Shown one piece after another: positions 35,977 to 43,721 of a DNA stretch of 64,000 bases. A model generated the notes under the pieces. That model was not told the origin of the DNA. It saw only the letters and a program-made list of their open reading frames with translations, and ran no database searches. Each line of letters begins with the position of its first letter. The stretch's first letter is position 1. A program made the position numbers and the translations under genes. Source of the DNA: Motiliproteus sp. SC1-56 (GTDB lineage: Bacteria > Pseudomonadota > Gammaproteobacteria > Pseudomonadales > Balneatricaceae); assembly GCF_017309075.1 (NCBI RefSeq), contig NZ_JAEMGS010000010.1:1-64000 (forward strand). Reading direction: 5' to 3'.

Positions 35977-36741
35977 TTACTCAAAGGCCGAAAAATCCGG
36001 CGCTCTTTTCTGCTGGAACGCCATCAGCGCTTCATGCGCCTCGGGCGAAGTCAGACGCTCGCGAAACGCAGCCACCTCCTCATCCAGCACCTGCGCCACC
36101 GGTTTCCCCGCCTGGGACTTGAGCATCGCCTTGGCCTGGGCCAGGGCGGCGGGGGGCTTGGCGGCGAGTTTGCGGGCCTGGTCCTGAACCCGGGCCTCGA
36201 CCGCATCATCGGCCAGCACCCCGTTGATCAAACCCAGCTCCCGGGCGGTGCCGGCATCAAAGGGCTCGCCCAGCATCAGAAGCTCCGCCGCTCGGGCATG
36301 GCCGACCATGGCCGGAAGCAGCAGACTGGAGCCACCCTCGGGGACCAGCCCCAGGTTGACGAAGGGCAGCTGAAAGCGGGCGCCTTCACCGGCGTAAACC
36401 AGGTCGCAGTGCAGCAGCAGGGTGGTGCCGATACCGACCGCCGGCCCCCTCACTGCCGCCAGCAGCGGCTTGGGGAAGGCGGCGATGGCATGGAGGAATT
36501 CCAGGGCCGGCCCGGGGCCGGCCTCACCGGCGGCGATAAAATCACCGATGTCGTTGCCGCTGCAGAAGCAGTCACCCGTGCCGGTGATCACCACCGCCCG
36601 CACTCCGGCGTCGGATGCAGCGCCTTTGAGGGCGTCGGCCAGCGTCTGGTACATGGCCCGGGTCAGGGCATTACGCTTTTCCGGGCGGGCCAGGGTCAGG
36701 GTAAGAACCCGATCCTCCAGGTTTTTGGAAACACTCATCAT
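35977..36741 (-). CDS. enoyl-CoA hydratase/isomerase-family protein
   Basis: A 254-residue crotonase-fold protein. The oxyanion-hole segments are LARPEKRNALTRAMYQTLADAL and VVITGTGDCFCSGNDIGDF. The second conserved region, AAVRGPAVGIGTTLLLHCDLVYAGEGARFQ, carries Gly positions but not the two Glu residues of classic ECH1: the second, in the FVNLGLVPEGG region, is present, and the first site reads Gly/Ile. This fits enoyl-CoA isomerase or a related acyl-CoA reaction as well as hydration. It is the last of six same-strand genes and overlaps the upstream gene by 4 bp. Confidence 0.88.
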   Translation of the reverse strand: MMSVSKNLEDRVLTLTLARPEKRNALTRAMYQTLADALKGAASDAGVRAVVITGTGDCFCSGNDIGDFIAAGEAGPGPALEFLHAIAAFPKPLLAAVRGPAVGIGTTLLLHCDLVYAGEGARFQLPFVNLGLVPEGGSSLLLPAMVGHARAAELLMLGEPFDAGTARELGLINGVLADDAVEARVQDQARKLAAKPPAALAQAKAMLKSQAGKPVAQVLDEEVAAFRERLTSPEAHEALMAFQQKRAPDFSAFE

Positions 36742-37727
36742 TCACCCCCTCGAAAGCAGCGCGAGCGGGACTCGAGCTCTTCGATGGCCCCGCAATACTC
36801 GGCCCGCAGGCGCGCCACCAGCTCGGCCACCGGGGGCGCATCGCTGATACTGCCCACCCCCTGCCCCGCCGACCAGATATCTTTCCAGGCCTTCTGTCCC
36901 TCTTCCGGCGCCTGCAGCTCGGCGCCGAAGTCGACGTGTTTCTTCTCGTCCAGATTCTCGGGCAGCATGCCGGCCCGGGCTAGGCTCTCGCGCAGAAAGT
37001 TGGCCGCCACCCCGGAGATTTTCGGGGTATAGACAATATCCGCGGCTTTCGCGGCGTTGACCATCGCCTGGTATTCGCTGCCGGCGCGGCTCTCCCGGGT
37101 GTTGATAAAGCGGGTGCCGAGGTAAGCCAGATCCGCCCCCATCAGCTGCGCGGCTGCGATATCAGAGCCCTTGGAGAGCGCGCCGGCCAGCACCAGAGTG
37201 CCGTCGAAGAACTCCCGGATCTCATTAACCAGGGCGAAGGGGCTGAGCGTGCCGGCATGCCCGCCCGCCCCTGCCGCTACCGCGATCAGACCGTCAACGC
37301 CGGCTTCGGCAGCCTTGCGGGCGTGGCGCAGGTTGATCACATCGTGAATCACCTTGCCGCCGTAGCTGTGCACCGCCTCGACCACCTCGCGGTTGGCTCC
37401 CAGGGAGGTGATGACCAGGGGCACCCGGTGCTTGACGCAGATCGCCAGATCCTCCTTCACCCGCGGGTTACTGTGGTGAACGATCAGGTTGACCCCGTAG
37501 GGAGCCGGTTTTTCTCCCGTCTGCGCCTCGAAGGCCTGCAGAGCGGCTTCGATCTCCAGCAGCCAGGCTTCAAACCCCTCACTGGTGCGCTGGTTCAATG
37601 CGGGGAAAGTCCCCACCACCCCCGCTTTGCAGGTATTGATCACCAGCTCCGGGCCGGAAACCAGAAACATGGGAGCTGCGATCGCCGGCAGCTTGAGGCC
37701 GGCCGTGAGAGTTTCAGATACGCTCAT
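36738..37727 (-). CDS. nitronate monooxygenase-like flavin oxidoreductase
   Basis: A 329-residue FMN TIM-barrel protein of the NMO/2-nitropropane dioxygenase family. The start at 37727 follows AAGGAAGACGAGT and gives MSVSETLTAGLKLPAIAAPMF. Conserved blocks are PAIAAPMFLVSGPELV, HRVPLVITSLGAN, VIAVAAGAGGHAG (FMN phosphate region), and VLAGALSKGSDIAAAQLMGADLAYLGTRFINT. Family members oxidise nitronates or reduce enoyl-type substrates. In this operon an acyl-CoA-related role is a reasonable guess. It overlaps DUF2889 by 14 bp and the hydratase gene by 4 bp, pointing to translational coupling. Confidence 0.87.
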   Translation of the reverse strand: MSVSETLTAGLKLPAIAAPMFLVSGPELVINTCKAGVVGTFPALNQRTSEGFEAWLLEIEAALQAFEAQTGEKPAPYGVNLIVHHSNPRVKEDLAICVKHRVPLVITSLGANREVVEAVHSYGGKVIHDVINLRHARKAAEAGVDGLIAVAAGAGGHAGTLSPFALVNEIREFFDGTLVLAGALSKGSDIAAAQLMGADLAYLGTRFINTRESRAGSEYQAMVNAAKAADIVYTPKISGVAANFLRESLARAGMLPENLDEKKHVDFGAELQAPEEGQKAWKDIWSAGQGVGSISDAPPVAELVARLRAEYCGAIEELESRSRCFRGGE

Positions 37728-38310
37728 ACTCGTCTTCCTTTTCTTTGTTCGCATCGGGTCGCGCCGCGTCGCGGTCCTGGTTCTTGTCCTGCCAATAGCG
37801 CTGCACCACGGGCCCGTCGGCCGCCAGGCTGTGGCAGCTGTCGGTGAGAAATTCGCGTACCGCGGCACTGTCCCCATCGTAGCCGGACGCAGACTGCCAG
37901 AGGGTCTGATACGCGGTCGTAGCGATGGGGCCGAGCAGCTCTACCAGGTGAGTGCAGCCCTTCACGCCGGCAAGCAGCGCCTTAACCTGCTGGCGAAAGC
38001 CCGGCACGATGCGCAGACCCACCAACTGCTGAAAGGCGGGCGTGATCGCCGGGCAGGTCGCAAAGGGCGCGGCCTCAATTTTCGCGCTCACCGCGTGGAT
38101 GAGCAGCTGCTGGTCCAGGGTGAGGGTCAGGGTGATATCGTGCAGCGGTTCGCCGGCGGCGATGCGCCCGCGATCCTCGTTGGCCATGTCGAAGCTCTTG
38201 ATATCGCGCATACGGCCTTCGATCTCCCAAAGGCCGTCATTGCGGACATAGCCCCGACAACTGACGTCGCGGCTGTGCAGCAGGGTGCGACGGGCTGCGG
38301 GCAGGTTCAT
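37714..38310 (-). CDS. DUF2889 protein
   Basis: A 198-residue protein matching DUF2889: RDVSCRGYVRNDGLWEIEGRMRDIKSFD near the N-terminus, HDITLTLTLDQQLLIHAVSAKIEAAPF, and PGFRQQVKALLAGVKGCTHLVELLGPIATTAYQTL. The function is not established, but members recur beside acyl-CoA ligases and CoA-linked lipid genes, as here. It overlaps the ligase gene by 4 bp and the downstream oxidoreductase gene by 14 bp. The C-terminus is charged and low-complexity. Confidence 0.82.
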   Translation of the reverse strand: MNLPAARRTLLHSRDVSCRGYVRNDGLWEIEGRMRDIKSFDMANEDRGRIAAGEPLHDITLTLTLDQQLLIHAVSAKIEAAPFATCPAITPAFQQLVGLRIVPGFRQQVKALLAGVKGCTHLVELLGPIATTAYQTLWQSASGYDGDSAAVREFLTDSCHSLAADGPVVQRYWQDKNQDRDAARPDANKEKEDEYERI

Positions 38311-39986
38311 GCGCCGGCCTCCGCACTCTCCACGGGCTGCTGCTTGAGCGCCCGACGCAGCACCTTGCCCACGTTGCTTTTCGGCAGTTCGTCGCAGAAA
38401 ACCACGCTACGGGGCACTTTGTATGCAGCCATGTGGGCGCGGCAGTGGTCGCGCACCGCCTGCTCGGTCAGATCTGGATCGTCCGCCACCACGAACAGGC
38501 GCACCGCCTCGCCGGTGCCCGGATCAGGAATCCCCACAGCGGCGCATTCGCGCAGCCCCGGGTGGCTGATGGCCACGGCTTCAACCTCGTTGGGATAGAC
38601 GTTGAACCCTGAGACGATGATCAGGTCCTTCTGCCGGTCCACGATCTGGATAAAGCCCTGATCGTCAAGACAGGCCATATCGCCGGTTCTGAGCCAGCCT
38701 TCCTCATTGAGCACCGTGGCGGTCTCCTCGGCGCGCTTCCAATACCCCTTCATCACCTGGGGTCCACGCACCCAAAGCTCACCGGCAATGCCCGCCGGCT
38801 GCTCCTCGCCCTCGGGCGATACCACCTTCACCTCGGTGCTGGGCAGGGCCTGGCCCACGGTGCCCAGGCGAATATTGTGCGGCTGATTGAAACTTACGCC
38901 GGGCGAGGTCTCGGTGAGCCCGTAACCTTCCACCACCGGGCAGCCGGTAACCTGCTGCCACTGTTCGGCGGCGGCACGGGTCAACGCCATGCCACCGGAG
39001 GCAGTGAGGTGCAGCCGGGAGAAATCCAGCTTCTGGAACCCGGGATCCCGACACAAGGCGACAAAGAGGGTGTTGAGTCCGGCAAAGCCGGTAAAGGGCC
39101 GGCGCTTGAGCTCTTTGACCAGCCCCTTCAGGTCACGGGGATTGGGGATCAGCACGCTGTGGTTGCCTGTAGCCACCAGCAACAGACAGTGCAGCGTAAA
39201 GGCATAGATGTGATAGAGCGGCAGCGGCCCGACAAAAACCTCGTGACCTTCGGTAAAGCTGCCTTTCAGATGCTCATGCAACTGCAGGTAGTTCGCCACC
39301 AGGTTGCCGTGGGTCAGCATCGCTCCCTTGGCAACCCCGGTGGTGCCGCCGGTGTACTGCAACACCGCCAGGGTCTGGGCATCCGGCTTGGCGGGCTCCC
39401 AGTCCCGTCCCGCGCCAAGGCGCAGAGCCTGCCGCAGGGTGATCGAACGGGGGAAATGATAGCGTGGAACCTGGCGTTTGAGGTAACGGACGGCGCCGTT
39501 AAGCAGGGTGCGTTTCAGGGGAGCGTGCAAATCGGCGACCTCGGTCACCACCACCTGCTCGATCTCGGTCTCCTTGATGATCGAGGCGGCCTGGTGGGCC
39601 ATATTGGCCAGCACCACCAGTGCCCGGGCCCCTGAATCTTTAAACTGGTGCGCCAGTTCACGGGGGGTATACAAGGGGTTGGTATTGACGACCACCAGTC
39701 CTGCCCGCAGGGCGCCGAACGCCACCACCGGGTACTGAATGAGGTTAGGCAGCTGCACGGCGATGCGGTCGCCCGGCTCCAGCCCCGCCTCATTGAGCAG
39801 GTAACTGGCGAAGGCGGCGGACTGCCGCTCTAGCTCGGTATAGGTCAGCGTACGCCCGAGACTGGTAAAGGCCGCCCGCGGACCATAACGGCGGCAGGCA
39901 TCCACCAGCACCTCGTTGATGCTGGCATATCCCCGGGAATTAATCGCCGCCAGAGGCGGCGGCGAAGATGAAAGCGTGGCGTTCAT
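38307..39986 (-). CDS. long-chain acyl-CoA ligase
   Basis: A 559-residue AMP-forming acyl-CoA synthetase of the FadD type. The P-loop-like motif is QYTGGTTGVAKGAMLTHGN (about 210-228). The A5 motif is VEGYGLTETSPGVSF, A7 is WLRTGDMACLDDQGF, A8 is DRQKDLIIVSGFNVYPNEVE, and Lys of A10 is in PKSNVGKVLRRAL. It would activate a fatty acid with ATP and CoA at the membrane face. It is the third gene of a six-gene operon that begins with an acyl-CoA dehydrogenase. FadD is the nearest named enzyme, but the true substrate is not shown by sequence. Confidence 0.92.
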   Translation of the reverse strand: MNATLSSSPPPLAAINSRGYASINEVLVDACRRYGPRAAFTSLGRTLTYTELERQSAAFASYLLNEAGLEPGDRIAVQLPNLIQYPVVAFGALRAGLVVVNTNPLYTPRELAHQFKDSGARALVVLANMAHQAASIIKETEIEQVVVTEVADLHAPLKRTLLNGAVRYLKRQVPRYHFPRSITLRQALRLGAGRDWEPAKPDAQTLAVLQYTGGTTGVAKGAMLTHGNLVANYLQLHEHLKGSFTEGHEVFVGPLPLYHIYAFTLHCLLLVATGNHSVLIPNPRDLKGLVKELKRRPFTGFAGLNTLFVALCRDPGFQKLDFSRLHLTASGGMALTRAAAEQWQQVTGCPVVEGYGLTETSPGVSFNQPHNIRLGTVGQALPSTEVKVVSPEGEEQPAGIAGELWVRGPQVMKGYWKRAEETATVLNEEGWLRTGDMACLDDQGFIQIVDRQKDLIIVSGFNVYPNEVEAVAISHPGLRECAAVGIPDPGTGEAVRLFVVADDPDLTEQAVRDHCRAHMAAYKVPRSVVFCDELPKSNVGKVLRRALKQQPVESAEAGA

Positions 39987-40031
39987 CGGATGTCTCTAGC
40001 TGGATTTCAAAAGGGCGGGAGGATACTCCTA

Positions 40032-40346
40032 TCAGCCGGCAGGAAACAGGTCCGTCAGCCGCATCGCCAGCATCATATCGCCGCTGACCTTGAGCTGACC
40101 GCTCATAAAAGCCTGCATGCCGTCCAGCTCGCCATCGAGCAGCGCTTCCAGCGTCGCCGCATCCAGCACCAAGGTGGCGTCGGGATCGTCCGCCGCCCCG
40201 GCCTCCAGCTGACAGCGTCCTTCAGCGATATGCAGGGCATGCTCGCTGCCATCCACCTGGTACTGGAAAATGGCGCTCAGGCTGCCCGCGGCCTGGGGGT
40301 CAAAGCGCTCATGCATGCGGCTCATCAGGGTTTCAGATTGACTCAT
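40032..40346 (-). CDS. SCP2 sterol-carrier-family protein
   Basis: A 104-residue single SCP2 domain: DPQAAGSLSAIFQYQVDGSEHALHIAEGRCQLEAGAADDPDATLVLDAATLEALLDGELDGMQAFMSGQLKVSGDMMLAMRL, shown here in pieces as QYQVDG, DATLVLDAAT and FMSGQLKVSGD. It forms a hydrophobic tunnel that can bind lipids or acyl-CoA. It lies between the acyl-CoA dehydrogenase and ligase genes, so a carrier role for the operon's substrate is likely. Confidence 0.9.
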   Translation of the reverse strand: MSQSETLMSRMHERFDPQAAGSLSAIFQYQVDGSEHALHIAEGRCQLEAGAADDPDATLVLDAATLEALLDGELDGMQAFMSGQLKVSGDMMLAMRLTDLFPAG

Positions 40347-40385
40347 GGGATACTCCTAGATTGTTGTTATCGTAATTGAGCGATC

Positions 40386-42179
40386 TCAGAAGGCCTCGGC
40401 CTCCAGCTGCATCAGGTTGTCGGCGCCGGCGGTCATGGTGACGGCCAGGGCGCGGGTGCGCGGCAGCAAGCGCTTAAAGTAGAAGGTCGCGGTGGCCACC
40501 TTGGCCCGGTAGAAGGCCTCCTCGTCGGTACCCTCGGCCAGCTTGCGCAAGGCCACCTCGGCGCTGCGCGCCCAGAAATAGGCCAGCACCACGTAACCGG
40601 AATACATCAGGTAGTCCACCGACGCCGCGCCCACCTCGTCCCGATCCTTCATGGCGGCCATGCCGATTTTCATGGTCAGCTCGCCCCACTCCTTGTTGAC
40701 CGCCGCCAAAGGTTCGACAAAAGGCTGCAGGGCCGGATCTTCACCCGCCTGCTGGCAGAACTTATGCACGATCTTGGTGAAACGTTTAAGGGTCTCCCCT
40801 TGGGTCATCAGCACCTTGCGTCCGAGCAAATCCAGGGCCTGAATGCCGGTGGTGCCTTCGTAAAGCATGGCGATGCGGCTGTCGCGCACGTTCTGCTCCA
40901 TGCCCCACTCGCTGATGTAACCGTGCCCACCAAACACCTGGAGCCCCAGGTTGGCGGCTTCAAATCCGGTCTCGGTCATAAAGGCCTTGGCGATCGGGGT
41001 CAGCAGGGCCAACAACTGCTCGGCTTCTTCCCGCGCGTCGCTGTCGGCAGCGTGCTTGGCCTTGTCCACCTGCTGCGCGGCAAAGTACGCCAGCATCCGC
41101 CCGCCCTCGGCAAAGGCCTTCTGGGTGAACAACATACGCCGCACATCGGGGTGAACGATAATCGGGTCCGCGGGCTGCTCCGGTGCTTTGGGACCGTTGA
41201 GCGAGCGCATCTGCAGCCGCTCGCGAGCATAGGCCAGCGACCCCTGGTAGCTCAGCTCGGCGTGCGCCAGCCCCTGCAGCGCGGTGCCGATACGGGCCGT
41301 ATTCATGAAGGTGAACATGCAGTTAAGGCCCTTGTTGGGGGGGCCGATCAGGAACCCGCGGGCACCGTCAAAATTCATGACGCAGGTGGCGTTGCCGTGA
41401 ATACCCATCTTGTGCTCGATGGAGCCGCAGCTCACCCCGTTGCGCTCACCGAGGGAGCCATCCGCCTGAACATTGAACTTGGGCACCACGAACAGGGAGA
41501 TCCCCTTGGTGCCGGCGGGGGCGTCAGGGAGCCGGGCCAGCACGATATGGACGATGTTCTCCGCCATATCGTGATCGCCGGCGGAGATGAAAATTTTGGT
41601 GCCGGTGATGCGGTAGCTGCCGTCTTCAGCAGGCTCCGCCCGCGTCCGCAGCAGCCCCAGGTCAGTGCCGCAGTGGGCTTCGGTAAGGCACATGGTGCCC
41701 GTCCAACTGCCCTCGATCAGCTTGCTGAGGTAGGTCTGCTTCTGCTCCTCGCTGCCATGCGCCTCCAGGGTGTTCATGGCGCCGTGACTCAGCCCCGGGT
41801 ACATGCTCCAGGCCCAGTTAGCCGTTCCCACCAGCTCGTTGATGATGATCCCCAGGGATTCCGGTAGCCCCTGACCACCGAGTTCCGGCTCATGAGCCAG
41901 GGAGGGCCATCCCCCCTCCACGTAGGCAGCGTAGGCCTCCTTGAAGCCGGCCGGCGTCTTGACCGCCCCCTCTTCCCAGCGGCACCCCTCGGTATCGCCT
42001 ACCCGGTTCAACGGCGCCAGCTCCTTTTCGGCAAAGCGGGCACCCTCCTCCAGAATGGCGTCGACGAGATCAGGGGTCGCCTCTTCCACGCCGGGGAGCT
42101 GGGCGTAGTGACGATCCATTTCCAGCAATTCATGACTGACAAACCGAATGTCACGAAGGGGCGCTTTATATTCCGGCAT
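40386..42179 (-). CDS. acyl-CoA dehydrogenase, DmdC/FadE-like
   Basis: A 597-residue flavoprotein of the long acyl-CoA dehydrogenase type with the extra C-terminal domain. It starts with MPEYKAPLRDIRFVSHELLE, a hallmark of the DmdC (3-methylmercaptopropionyl-CoA dehydrogenase) group. The FAD/substrate segments are GTMCLTEAHCGTDLG and YRITGTKIFISAGDHDM, and ARIGTALQGLAHAELSYQ and QVFGGHGYISEWGMEQNVRDSRI are also family features. The predicted reaction is alpha,beta-dehydrogenation of an acyl-CoA. It is the first gene of the operon; whether the substrate is a fatty acyl or a methylthio acyl-CoA is not settled by sequence. Confidence 0.92.
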   Translation of the reverse strand: MPEYKAPLRDIRFVSHELLEMDRHYAQLPGVEEATPDLVDAILEEGARFAEKELAPLNRVGDTEGCRWEEGAVKTPAGFKEAYAAYVEGGWPSLAHEPELGGQGLPESLGIIINELVGTANWAWSMYPGLSHGAMNTLEAHGSEEQKQTYLSKLIEGSWTGTMCLTEAHCGTDLGLLRTRAEPAEDGSYRITGTKIFISAGDHDMAENIVHIVLARLPDAPAGTKGISLFVVPKFNVQADGSLGERNGVSCGSIEHKMGIHGNATCVMNFDGARGFLIGPPNKGLNCMFTFMNTARIGTALQGLAHAELSYQGSLAYARERLQMRSLNGPKAPEQPADPIIVHPDVRRMLFTQKAFAEGGRMLAYFAAQQVDKAKHAADSDAREEAEQLLALLTPIAKAFMTETGFEAANLGLQVFGGHGYISEWGMEQNVRDSRIAMLYEGTTGIQALDLLGRKVLMTQGETLKRFTKIVHKFCQQAGEDPALQPFVEPLAAVNKEWGELTMKIGMAAMKDRDEVGAASVDYLMYSGYVVLAYFWARSAEVALRKLAEGTDEEAFYRAKVATATFYFKRLLPRTRALAVTMTAGADNLMQLEAEAF

Positions 42180-42238
42180 GATGAACTCCAGTGATGTTAT
42201 TAGCAGCGGCCCGCCAACGGCGGCGGTTCAGTTAGCAT

Positions 42239-42255
42239 AGGAGGCCTAGCCTCCT
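42239..42255. promoter_or_regulatory. perfect inverted repeat upstream of the acyl-CoA dehydrogenase gene
   Basis: AGGAGGC, CTA, GCCTCCT: 7-bp perfect arms with a 3-base centre, 60 bp upstream of the acyl-CoA dehydrogenase ATG. It could be an operator for the acyl operon or a leader hairpin; not matched to a known regulator. Confidence 0.35.
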
Positions 42256-42561
42256 TCAGCAGCGCCTTTCGAGCAATGTCAAAAAGCGCCTTGTTGACTA
42301 ACAAAAACTTTCAGCCCTAACAACGAAGCCATAATAAAAGCTTCATATTATTGTTTTTAAAAGGCTTATATAGAACACCAAAAAGCACCTCCCTCCGTCC
42401 ATAGCTAACTATTAAGGGCACTCAAGAAACCTCAGCGAGGCTGGCATCCCCTCCTTAAAACCCTTTGTTTCGTCATACTTTAGTCAGTATTTTTTACAGA
42501 TTGTTAAACGCCATCGGCTGGACGATTCTTACCCTATTGTTAACCATGCTGTTTTAAAGAC

Positions 42562-42577
42562 AGGCCTGAATATTGCA
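42562..42577 (+). promoter_or_regulatory. sigma-54 (RpoN) promoter of the PEP-CTERM gene
   Basis: AGGCCTGAATATTGCA fits the -24/-12 consensus TGGCAC-N5-TTGCA at the critical positions: GG (42563-42564) and GC (42575-42576) separated by exactly 10 bases, and TTGCA complete. Transcription would start about 12 bp after, near 42588, giving a leader of about 65 bp to the ATG at 42654. PEP-CTERM genes in other bacteria are known to be controlled by RpoN with the PrsK/PrsR pair, which supports the assignment. Confidence 0.6.
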
Positions 42578-42653
42578 TTAAACACAGCTCTTCCCACCCG
42601 GCCACAAAAAGGAGAGCGGTCATTGAGTGGCTGAAAAAACCAAGGAGAGCGAT

Positions 42654-43721
42654 ATGAAATCGCTAAAACCGCTGTTAATAATCCCCGCGATGGCGTTGAG
42701 CTGGAGTGCCCAGGCTGTCGTGACAACCACACTGCCTTTCCCGGGACCGACCGATCCGACGGGAGCCACCTTCGGAACGGCCCTTGACCAGCAAGGTGTT
42801 TCACGTGACGCCATCCTGATCGACGGCATCGCAGTCGCGTTTAAGTACGACGAGTTCTGGCAATACTCGGCGGAAGCGCTGGATAGCCTTCAGACGTCTG
42901 GAGACATTCCGCTAGAGTTCGGCGACTTCTCTGTCAACGGCGGGGTCGGGAATCAGGATGTAAAGATTTTCACCCAGGCGACGGGGCAGCAAAACCCCAA
43001 CGGCAGCCTTGCAGGAGGTTTCGTATTCGAAGAACCGGCACCCACCGAAACAGGCAGTCAAGAGCCCTTCTTTTCTTCCTGGTGGGGACAAGGCGACCAG
43101 AATGATGACGGCACGGCCGATACCACGGAGGGCCCTGTAACGATCGGACAAGTGCGTGACTTCATCCAGCTGGCAAACCCAGATAACGACATTCCGGTTT
43201 TTATGTTTGACTGGAACCAGACGGGCGCGGAGTCCCTGTTGTTTTACGGAATGAACGTCGAGCTACTCGTGCCAGGCGCTGGAGCCGCAAGCGGCTTCAC
43301 GATTTATGATAGTTGGTCGCTGGACGCCAACAACAACGGCGCGTTTGACCCCACCGATCCAGTACTGGAGGACACCTCGGCCTCTCTCGGATCCGGGTTT
43401 ATCGACTTCTTCGGTTATGCCGAAGACATGAACCTTAGCCGAATTATTAACGAATATAACTTGGCAAATGGCAGCGGCGGCGAAGACCTGCTCTTCACCG
43501 TTGAGCTGCGCGTGGGATGCCCCCCGGGAACCGACCCCCTCATCGGCTGTAATAACGACGGTGCGGAGGAAATATTCCTGACCGGCCGGGTCGATCCGAC
43601 AGGACGGGATCCGCGGATCATCGACCCCCCCGATATACCAGAACCGATGAGCTTCGCCTTGTTCTTGACAGGGCTGGGCTGGCTCGGAGTAAGCCGTCGC
43701 AAGCTAACCCGCCGTGGTTAG
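42654..43721 (+). CDS. PEP-CTERM sorting-domain protein
   Basis: A 355-residue secreted protein. AAGGAGAG precedes the ATG at 42654. A signal peptide (MKSLKPLLIIPAMALSWSAQA) is followed by a beta-rich mature part. Two Asp/Asn-Gly loops resembling calcium-binding motifs are visible (DQNDDGTAD and DANNNGAFDPTDP), and there is a Cys pair (CPPGTDPLIGC). The C-terminus has the tripartite signal: PEP (PEPMSFALF), a hydrophobic helix (ALFLTGLGWLGVS) and a basic tail (RRKLTRRG). Exosortase is expected to cleave it and link it to the envelope or exopolysaccharide. Its last 8 bp overlap the TPR-protein gene. No exosortase gene lies in the window. Confidence 0.85.
   Translation: MKSLKPLLIIPAMALSWSAQAVVTTTLPFPGPTDPTGATFGTALDQQGVSRDAILIDGIAVAFKYDEFWQYSAEALDSLQTSGDIPLEFGDFSVNGGVGNQDVKIFTQATGQQNPNGSLAGGFVFEEPAPTETGSQEPFFSSWWGQGDQNDDGTADTTEGPVTIGQVRDFIQLANPDNDIPVFMFDWNQTGAESLLFYGMNVELLVPGAGAASGFTIYDSWSLDANNNGAFDPTDPVLEDTSASLGSGFIDFFGYAEDMNLSRIINEYNLANGSGGEDLLFTVELRVGCPPGTDPLIGCNNDGAEEIFLTGRVDPTGRDPRIIDPPDIPEPMSFALFLTGLGWLGVSRRKLTRRG

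Larger units (their letters stand above)
42180..42653. other. 474-bp A+T-rich promoter region between divergent genes
   Basis: This gap between the acyl-CoA dehydrogenase gene (minus) and the PEP-CTERM gene (plus) has no gene. It holds the inverted repeat at 42239-42255, two direct repeats ATTGTTAA (42500-42507 and 42536-42543, each followed within a few bases by CCAT), and a sigma-54 promoter match at 42562-42577. The A+T content rises sharply relative to the flanks. Confidence 0.7.
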
